A DNA stretch of 64,000 bases from Amycolatopsis sp. WQ 127309 (GTDB lineage: Bacteria; Actinomycetota; Actinomycetes; Mycobacteriales; Pseudonocardiaceae), in NCBI RefSeq assembly GCF_023023025.1, contig NZ_CP095481.1:5221001-5285000 (forward strand), given 5' to 3'. Shown piece by piece: positions 58,857-64,000 of this stretch; the stretch's first letter is position 1; every line of letters begins with the position of its first letter. The position numbers and the translations under genes were made by a program. The notes under the pieces were generated by a model. The model saw nothing but the letters and a program-made list of their open reading frames with translations, ran no database searches and was not told the origin of the DNA.

Positions 58857-59039
58857 ATGTCTGGTTCGCTGTCATTCCGCACCCTTGTCGAGTTCGCTGC
58901 CGCGGCTGCCACGCTGGTCGCCCTCACCGTCCCGGGTTTCGGCGTCGTCACGTCGCTCGCAGACGGGGGGTCCACGTCGGGCCCGGTCGTGACGTCGCCG
59001 CCCTTGGCCGCCCCCAACGGGCACTCGTGGATCGACTGA
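58857..59039 (+). CDS. 60-residue peptide with hydrophobic N-terminal half
   Basis: A 60-aa product: short polar start, hydrophobic stretch at 11-30 (VEFAAAAATLVALTVPGFG), then a Ser/Pro/Gly-rich tail ending NGHSWID. GAGGAG is well spaced before the ATG. It could be an exported peptide or a membrane micro-protein; no basic residues precede the hydrophobic part except Arg8, so the signal is weak. It is 133 bp before an XRE-TPR regulator on the same strand. Confidence 0.6.
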   Translation: MSGSLSFRTLVEFAAAAATLVALTVPGFGVVTSLADGGSTSGPVVTSPPLAAPNGHSWID

Positions 59040-59172
59040 CCGGCCCGGACGGCAATCCGGTTCTTCCGGTGGGTTTCCGACAAGGGGCCGGATTGCCGTT
59101 CGGTGCGTTGCTTTCGCTCTGCGACGGTGCTGTACTGCCTGCAGGTGAACCTCGCGAAACGGGGAGGCGAGC

Positions 59173-60480
59173 GTGGTCGAGTCGTTCGGGGAAGCTTTGC
59201 GGAAACTGCGACAAGGCCGCGGTCTGTCACTCGATAAACTCGCTCAGAAGATCAGTTACAGCAAGAGCTACCTGAGCAAGATCGAAAATGGCATGAGTGC
59301 GCCGACGGCAGATATCGCGAAGCGCTGCGATAGTGCGCTCGAAACCGGCGGCGCACTCGTCACGATGATCGTCTCTGCGAAACCCGAAGTGCCGAAACCC
59401 CGGCCCGAAGCCGCAAACGGCGACGAGGGGAGTGACGATGAAGTGTGGGTGATGGTGATGGATACCGAAGGGACATCCGGCTTTCACCGTCTCCCGCGGC
59501 GGCAGGTCCTCGCCGGGCTCGGGATCGCGGTGGGGTATGCGCTGACCGGTGGCGCCTGGTCGGCGGCCGACCCCACGACGATCGCCGGCCTGCACAGCGC
59601 GTTCGACCAGTACCGCAAACTCGGCACTACGAGCCGTCCGGGCATCGTGCTGCCCCAGGTCGTCGCTCACGTGCACACGGTTCGCTCCCTCGCCGGGGGG
59701 CCGGTGGCGCCCGAAGTGCGCAATGAGTTGCTCGTCCACGCTTCGCGCGCCGCGGAGTACGCGGGCTGGATGAGCCAGGAGGCCGGTGACGATCGGGCCG
59801 CGGCGTGGTGGACGGCGAAAGCAGTCGACTTCGCGGCCTCCGGCGGCGACCTCCACCTCGGTGTCTACGCACTTGTGCGGCAGGCCGAACTGGCTTTGTA
59901 CCAACAGGATTCCCTCGCCACGGTCGAGCTGGCCGTGCGCGCGCAGACCGATCCGTCAGTCGGGTCACGGATCCTCGGACTCGCGGCCCGTTGCGAAGCG
60001 CAGGGTCACGCGCTGGCCGGCGCCCCCGACGACTACTTGCGCGCACTGGAACGCGCGCGCGTGCTCCTGTCCGAAGGCACGTCGCTCCCGGCATCGCGAC
60101 CGGTGTTCGGTTCCGCCAGCGTCGTCGACGAAGTCGCCTTGGCCGAAGGCTGGTCGCTCTACGACCTCGGCCGTCCCGCCGACGCCGCGGAAGTGCTCGA
60201 TCGGGAGTTGCCCAGGATCGCCGCGGAGGCGCGGAGGGCTCGCGCCCGGTTCGGGGCGCGTCACGCACTGGCGCACGCGGGCAGCGGCGAGATCGAGCAC
60301 GCCTGCTCGCTCACTCGCGGGGTGCTCGAGGACGCGGCGCACGTCGACTCCGCCACCGTGCGGATCGACCTCCGCCAGCTTTCGCGAACACTGGCGCGGT
60401 GGCACAACCACCCGGCGGTTCGCGAACTGCTGCCCGAACTCGGTCGCGCGTTGCGGGTTGTCCGGGTTCCGCCCGCCTAG
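59173..60480 (+). CDS. XRE-family regulator with TPR-type helical domain
   Basis: A 435-aa protein. HTH at about 8-55 (GLSLDKLAQKISYSKSYLSK). LPRRQVLAGLGIAVGYALTG at about 103-122 is a hydrophobic element often seen in this actinobacterial group. Residues about 130-430 form tetratricopeptide-like repeats (ALAEGWSLYDLGRPADAAEV). Such regulators sense peptides or partner proteins. GGAGG precedes the GTG. A shared hairpin separates it from the convergent SARP gene. Confidence 0.88.
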   Translation: MVESFGEALRKLRQGRGLSLDKLAQKISYSKSYLSKIENGMSAPTADIAKRCDSALETGGALVTMIVSAKPEVPKPRPEAANGDEGSDDEVWVMVMDTEGTSGFHRLPRRQVLAGLGIAVGYALTGGAWSAADPTTIAGLHSAFDQYRKLGTTSRPGIVLPQVVAHVHTVRSLAGGPVAPEVRNELLVHASRAAEYAGWMSQEAGDDRAAAWWTAKAVDFAASGGDLHLGVYALVRQAELALYQQDSLATVELAVRAQTDPSVGSRILGLAARCEAQGHALAGAPDDYLRALERARVLLSEGTSLPASRPVFGSASVVDEVALAEGWSLYDLGRPADAAEVLDRELPRIAAEARRARARFGARHALAHAGSGEIEHACSLTRGVLEDAAHVDSATVRIDLRQLSRTLARWHNHPAVRELLPELGRALRVVRVPPA

Positions 60481-60540
60481 GCGGTGCCGGAGCAAGTCTG
60501 TCTGCTCGAAGACCGAGAGTTTTGACTTGCCGGACACCGC
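60481..60540. terminator. Bidirectional hairpin between XRE-TPR and SARP genes
   Basis: GCGGTGCCGGAGCAAGTC at 60481-60498 pairs, with minor mismatches, with 60524-60540. It fills the 60 bp between the two convergent stop codons and should terminate both. Confidence 0.7.
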
Positions 60541-63510
60541 CTAGCCCTCCGCCCTGCACCTGCACCGATGCCGGGCGAGCTCGGCTCGCACGTCTTCCGC
60601 CTCCGTCCACCCCAGTCCGTCGAAGGCCTCGAGCGCAGCGTGCCAGTGCACGGCGGCGGAGACGTGTTCGCCGGTCTGGTGCAGTACTTGCGCGGCGCCG
60701 CGGTGTGCGTGGGCCTGTTTGCCCCGGTCGCCGGTTCCGCGGGCGAGGTCGAGCGCCGCGAGGTAGGTCGTCAGCGCTTGGCGGCGGTCCCCGCGCTCCA
60801 GCTGCGTCGCGGCCCGGTCCATGTACAGCTGGGCGCGCAAGCCGGGCTCGGCGACCGTATCGGCGACGGCGCGGGCAAGTTCGTGGTGTTGCACGGCGTC
60901 TTCGAGCCGCTGCTCGAGGCGGTGCACCACTCCGATGTTGTTGAGCGCGTAGGCCTCGCAGCTGCGGTCACCCACCTCCTTGGCGAGCGCTCGGGCTTCT
61001 TCGTGGTTCGCGAGCGCTTGGGCGTGCCGGCCCAGCCGACGCCGCACCACACCCAGGTTGTCCAACGTGTGAGCGAGGCCCTGGGTGTGGCTGAGCCGGC
61101 GCAGCAGGTCCGTGGCCGCGACCAGCCGCGCTTCGGCGAACTCGAGATCGCCCTGCAGCTCGTGGAGCTGTCCTGCGTTGCTGAGGGCATAGGCCTGGCC
61201 TCGGAGGTCTTCGACGCGCTCGTACTTCGTCAGCGCCGACTCGTAGTGGGTGATCGCCGACGCGTTGTCGCCCCGATCCGAATCCACAGTCGCGATGGCG
61301 CACAGCGCGCCGGCCTGGCCGAGGTCATCACCCAGCTCGGTCCACAGACGCAGCGCCTCAGTGGCCAATTCGAGCGATTGCGAGGCCCTCCCCGCGGTCC
61401 GGTGCGCTCCGGCCAGCCGCAGCAGGACGTAGGCAAGTCCGGCCCGTCCGGCCTCGTCGGTTTCGAGCGCCTTCCGCGCGAGCTCGAGCGTCTCGGACCA
61501 ATCCTCGATGAGGCCACCTGCGTAGTAGTAGCGCCACAAGAGCACGGCCAGCTGCCAGGTGTGCTCGGAGAAGTCCTGCCGCGCCGCATACCTGATCACT
61601 GCGAGCAGGTTCAGCCGTTCCCCGGACAGCCAGGTCAGCGCCGCCTGGTTGTCGCCGAACTCCACCGCGGACGGGCACTCTCGCCGGACGGCCGGCTGAC
61701 GGTCCTGGTCGAAGGGGTAGGCGGCACGTATCGCGTTCGACGTGGTGACGAGGTAGAAGTCGAGGAGCGGACCGAGTCGTTCCGTGTCCGTGTCCGCGTG
61801 CGTGTGAAGGCCACGTGCGTACTCCTTGAGCGGATCGAGGATCCGGTACCGCCCGTGCGCGGGTTCTTCCAGCAGGCTCGCCCGCAGCAGTCCCTCCAGC
61901 AGTTCCCGCGCCCGCGCAGGAGTCGTCCCCACCAGGGCGGCCGCGGCGGGCACGCTCAGATCGTGTCCAGGCAACCGCCCGAACAGCCGGAACAGGAGTT
62001 GTTCGAGCTCGTCCAGCTGCCCGTAGGAGACCGCGCAGGCGCCGGCGGCGCGTCCGGTCAGCCCGGGTGCGTCCCGCCACGGTCCCGACTCGTCGAGCAG
62101 CGCCGTCAGTTCGCTGAGGGACCAGGACCCGTGCAGCCGAAGTTGCGCGGCCAGCATCTTGATGGGGAGCGGGACATAGCCGCACCGCACCACGAGGCTG
62201 TCGACGAGCGCCGACTCACCTCGGACCCGATCGGCGCCGACGAGGCCGTGAAACAGCTCGATGGCCGCCTCGGGCTGCAGCGGTCCCAGCTGGATCTCGT
62301 CCGCGATGTCGAGACCTCCGGTTCGCCGGCTGGTGACCAGTGCGGCACAGCCGGGCTCGATCGGAAGGAGCTGCTGTGTCTGCTCTTCGCCCGCCGCGTT
62401 GTCCAGCACGACAAGGGTGCGTGTGCCCGCCAGCGCAGCCTGGTAACTGGCGATGCGCTGACTGATCGTCGGCGGGTGTTGTTCCGGCGGGACCCCGAGC
62501 GCCGTCAGCAGGCCGGCCAGCGCGTCCTCGGTGGTCACTGGGGCCACCTCCGGGGTGAAGCCGTCGAGCTGCACCAGCACCTGCCCGTCGGGGAAGCGCT
62601 CGCGCAGGAGGTAGGCCGCTTGGACGGCGAGCGCGGTCTTGCCGATCCCCGGCATCCCGCTGATCCACAAGGTCGCCGATCGGTGCGCGGCGGCTGCGAC
62701 GAGCAACCGCGACTCGATCCTCGCCAGTTCGCGCCCTCGACCCCCGAAGCGGGGCGGCCGGCTGGGCAGCAAGACGCGCCGCCCGCTCAGCTGAGCGAAT
62801 TTCGCCAACCGCCGCAGCTCGACCGGGACGTCCATACCGTAGTCATTGAGCGCCGCCCTGGTGTCGTGGTAGACGTTCACCGCCTGTACGCGGTCGCCGT
62901 TGGCCACCAACGCCCGCATCAGCAGCCCCGCGAGCCGGTGCCGCGTCGGCTCGGCACTCACCAACGACTGCAGCCGATCGCGGACCCACCGGTGGTTTCC
63001 TTCGCCGAGCTCGAGCTCGGCGAGGTCGCCCAGGACGTCGATGTACGCCTCTTCCGGTGAGAACAGACCGGTCGAGCCGACGCGGTCGTGGTCGAGGTCC
63101 TCCAGGTACCGGCCGCGCCACAGTTCGGCGGCCTCGCGCAGCAGCGCGAGCCGCCGGGCACGGTCGGCGCAGTCGTGTGCCCGGTCACGCAACGCGAGAA
63201 ACCGCTCGAGGTCGATCCGCTCGGGCGCGATCCGCAGCACGTAGCCCGTCGCGACGCGGTCGATCACCGGCCGGTCGGTCTGCTCACCCCGCTCGAGGAT
63301 CTTGCGCAAGCGAGCGATGTAGCCGGGGACCAGGTTGGTCTTCGGCTTCTCCACCCCGTTCCAGACGATGTCGGTGAGCCGTTCGGCCGATATCGCGCGG
63401 TTCGCGTGCAGCACGAGGACGGCAAGGATGTACCGCTGCTGTAAGTCACCGAGTTCGACCGGTTGACCGCTCGTTCGCAGTTCGAACGGCCCCAACAGGC
63501 GTACTTCCAT
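60541..63510 (-). CDS. AfsR/SARP-family regulator with NB-ARC and TPR domains
   Basis: A 989-aa regulator. Winged helix at about 1-95 (MEVRLLGPFELR, NLVPGYIARLRKIL), bacterial transcriptional activation domain at about 96-250, NB-ARC ATPase from about 265 with the P-loop ISGMPGIGKTAL and TLVVLDNA as Walker B, then TPR repeats from about 640 to the end (YALNNIGVVHRLEQRLEDAV). This is the layout of AfsR, which activates secondary metabolism genes by binding direct repeats. Two sets of 11-bp-spaced repeats lie in its own upstream region. Confidence 0.92.
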   Translation of the reverse strand: MEVRLLGPFELRTSGQPVELGDLQQRYILAVLVLHANRAISAERLTDIVWNGVEKPKTNLVPGYIARLRKILERGEQTDRPVIDRVATGYVLRIAPERIDLERFLALRDRAHDCADRARRLALLREAAELWRGRYLEDLDHDRVGSTGLFSPEEAYIDVLGDLAELELGEGNHRWVRDRLQSLVSAEPTRHRLAGLLMRALVANGDRVQAVNVYHDTRAALNDYGMDVPVELRRLAKFAQLSGRRVLLPSRPPRFGGRGRELARIESRLLVAAAAHRSATLWISGMPGIGKTALAVQAAYLLRERFPDGQVLVQLDGFTPEVAPVTTEDALAGLLTALGVPPEQHPPTISQRIASYQAALAGTRTLVVLDNAAGEEQTQQLLPIEPGCAALVTSRRTGGLDIADEIQLGPLQPEAAIELFHGLVGADRVRGESALVDSLVVRCGYVPLPIKMLAAQLRLHGSWSLSELTALLDESGPWRDAPGLTGRAAGACAVSYGQLDELEQLLFRLFGRLPGHDLSVPAAAALVGTTPARARELLEGLLRASLLEEPAHGRYRILDPLKEYARGLHTHADTDTERLGPLLDFYLVTTSNAIRAAYPFDQDRQPAVRRECPSAVEFGDNQAALTWLSGERLNLLAVIRYAARQDFSEHTWQLAVLLWRYYYAGGLIEDWSETLELARKALETDEAGRAGLAYVLLRLAGAHRTAGRASQSLELATEALRLWTELGDDLGQAGALCAIATVDSDRGDNASAITHYESALTKYERVEDLRGQAYALSNAGQLHELQGDLEFAEARLVAATDLLRRLSHTQGLAHTLDNLGVVRRRLGRHAQALANHEEARALAKEVGDRSCEAYALNNIGVVHRLEQRLEDAVQHHELARAVADTVAEPGLRAQLYMDRAATQLERGDRRQALTTYLAALDLARGTGDRGKQAHAHRGAAQVLHQTGEHVSAAVHWHAALEAFDGLGWTEAEDVRAELARHRCRCRAEG

Positions 63511-63588
63511 GCCGTCTCCTTCGACGCGGTGTCATGACACTCTCAGTGAAACCGATCGCTCGGGGGATGAGAACACGTTCGGTTTGTG

Positions 63589-63669
63589 GTCCATTTTTCG
63601 TCCACTTTCCGTCCTTTCGTGACCTGAAGCGGAACTCGAGGTCCACCCGCGGTCCACGCTTGGTCCAAG
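63589..63669. promoter_or_regulatory. Two arrays of three GTCC repeats at 11-bp spacing, candidate SARP operator
   Basis: GTCC begins at 63589, 63600 and 63611 (units GTCCATTTTTC, GTCCACTTTCC, GTCCTTTCG) and again at 63641, 63652 and 63663 (GTCCACCCGCG, GTCCACGCTTG, GTCCAAG). SARPs bind such direct repeats one helical turn apart. An 8-bp spacer after the last unit leads to TGAGAC, a possible -10 for the VWA gene. Confidence 0.65.
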
Positions 63670-63790
63670 CCGGGATGTGAGACTGTCGGGGAGCGCCCGC
63701 AGGGACCCCCTCGAAGTGGGGCCTGCGGAGCGGCGGGCGAGTCCCGCGGTCGCGGTGAATCACCGGCCTTCCCCAGACGAGGAGAATCCG

Positions 63791-64000
63791 ATGTCCGATC
63801 GAATCCTGCCCTTCTACGTGGTCTGTGACGAGTCCTATTCGATGGCCGATCACCTGGACCTGCTGAATGACAGCCTCGATGATGTGTACCGGGTCGTACG
63901 CACGGATCCGGCCCTGGCCGGCCGGACTCGGCTGGGGGTGATCGGCTTCTCCCGGGAAGCCCGTGTTGTCGCGCCGCTCTCCCGCAGGGCGGAAAGAATC
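63791..64000 (+). CDS. VWA-domain protein, 3' end cut by the window
   Basis: The first 70 codons of a gene that leaves the window open. FYVVCDESYSMADHLDLLND contains a MIDAS-type DxSxS (Asp13, Ser15, Ser17), and TRLGVIGFSREARVVAPLS is the next strand of a von Willebrand A domain of the TerY-like type. GAGGAGAA precedes the ATG. It is divergent from the SARP gene, with the GTCC arrays between. TerY-like VWA proteins often go with PP2C phosphatases and kinases; that part is outside the window. Confidence 0.8.
   Translation, partial: MSDRILPFYVVCDESYSMADHLDLLNDSLDDVYRVVRTDPALAGRTRLGVIGFSREARVVAPLSRRAERI

Noticed and set aside
1..64000. tRNA, rRNA, CRISPR array or insertion sequence
   Set aside because: No cloverleaf-like segment ending in CCA context, no regularly spaced repeat-spacer array and no transposase-like protein was found. 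The only regular arrays are the short GTCC triplets near 63.6 kb and the NRPS1 linker repeat.

Overview
This is a very high-GC chromosome segment of an actinomycete. The gene content fits the Pseudonocardiaceae (an Amycolatopsis-like organism), but that is inference from gene types and codon use, not a match. Supporting traits are a mycobacterial-type three-subunit succinate dehydrogenase preceded by its small conserved partner gene, a gluABCD-type glutamate importer, an XRE-DUF5753 regulator, an AfsR/SARP-type regulator with NB-ARC and TPR domains, many GTG starts and dense ATGA/GTGA translational coupling.

Region 1 (1-26 kb) is mostly core metabolism and transport. It holds an MFS permease with a permuted PEP-utilising-type protein, the Entner-Doudoroff pair edd-eda, the sdhCAB operon closed by a 17-bp-stem terminator, a GNAT-amidohydrolase pair, an XRE regulator, a DUF4037-YoaK pair, a GIY-YIG-like (MUG113) protein, an SDR, the gluABCD operon, a two-component system beside a TAXI-type solute-binding lipoprotein, an orphan PTS EIIA protein, and an SDR-TetR pair with a palindromic operator.

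Region 2 (26.1-47.0 kb) is a biosynthetic gene cluster made of two divergent operons. The leftward operon is MbtH, ketopantoate-reductase-like protein, acyl carrier protein, then an NRPS (C-A-T) that carries an inactive PKS acyltransferase at its C-terminus. The rightward operon has 15 genes, nearly all overlapping: a tryptophan-2,3-dioxygenase-superfamily protein, GNAT, ATP-grasp ligase, type II thioesterase, SDR, an NRPS with a degenerate C domain and a threonine-type A domain, a free carrier protein, an MFS exporter, two intact ketosynthases, a short ketosynthase-like protein without the active cysteine, an AMP-dependent ligase-like protein, a second thioesterase, a 2OG-Fe(II) oxygenase and an ornithine-cyclodeaminase-like reductase. 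I cannot match it to a known product.

Region 3 (47.3-57.8 kb) is a leftward block of thirteen genes that looks like an immunity or cell-death island. Two TIR proteins with the conserved catalytic Glu each end in a short Gly/Gln/Asn-rich motif, and each motif recurs in the N-terminal region of the next gene product. In one pair the partner is a P-loop NTPase; in the other it is a two-TM membrane protein. The other members are an SPFH-like protein, membrane proteins, an OmpA-like lipoprotein, a matrixin-like protein whose catalytic Glu is replaced by Gln, a four-knuckle zinc-ribbon protein and two helical, charged proteins. The motif pairs resemble the amyloid (RHIM/PP/BASS-like) adaptors that couple NLR-type sensors to effectors. 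I rate this the most likely undescribed system in the window.

Region 4 (58-64 kb) is regulatory: a Nudix hydrolase, a 60-aa peptide gene whose ribosome-binding site sits inside a predicted hairpin, an XRE-TPR regulator, and a large AfsR/SARP-NB-ARC-TPR regulator. The latter is divergent from a VWA-domain gene cut by the window edge. Between those two lie two sets of three GTCC repeats spaced exactly 11 bp, the layout of SARP operators. No tRNA, rRNA, CRISPR array or insertion sequence was recognised.
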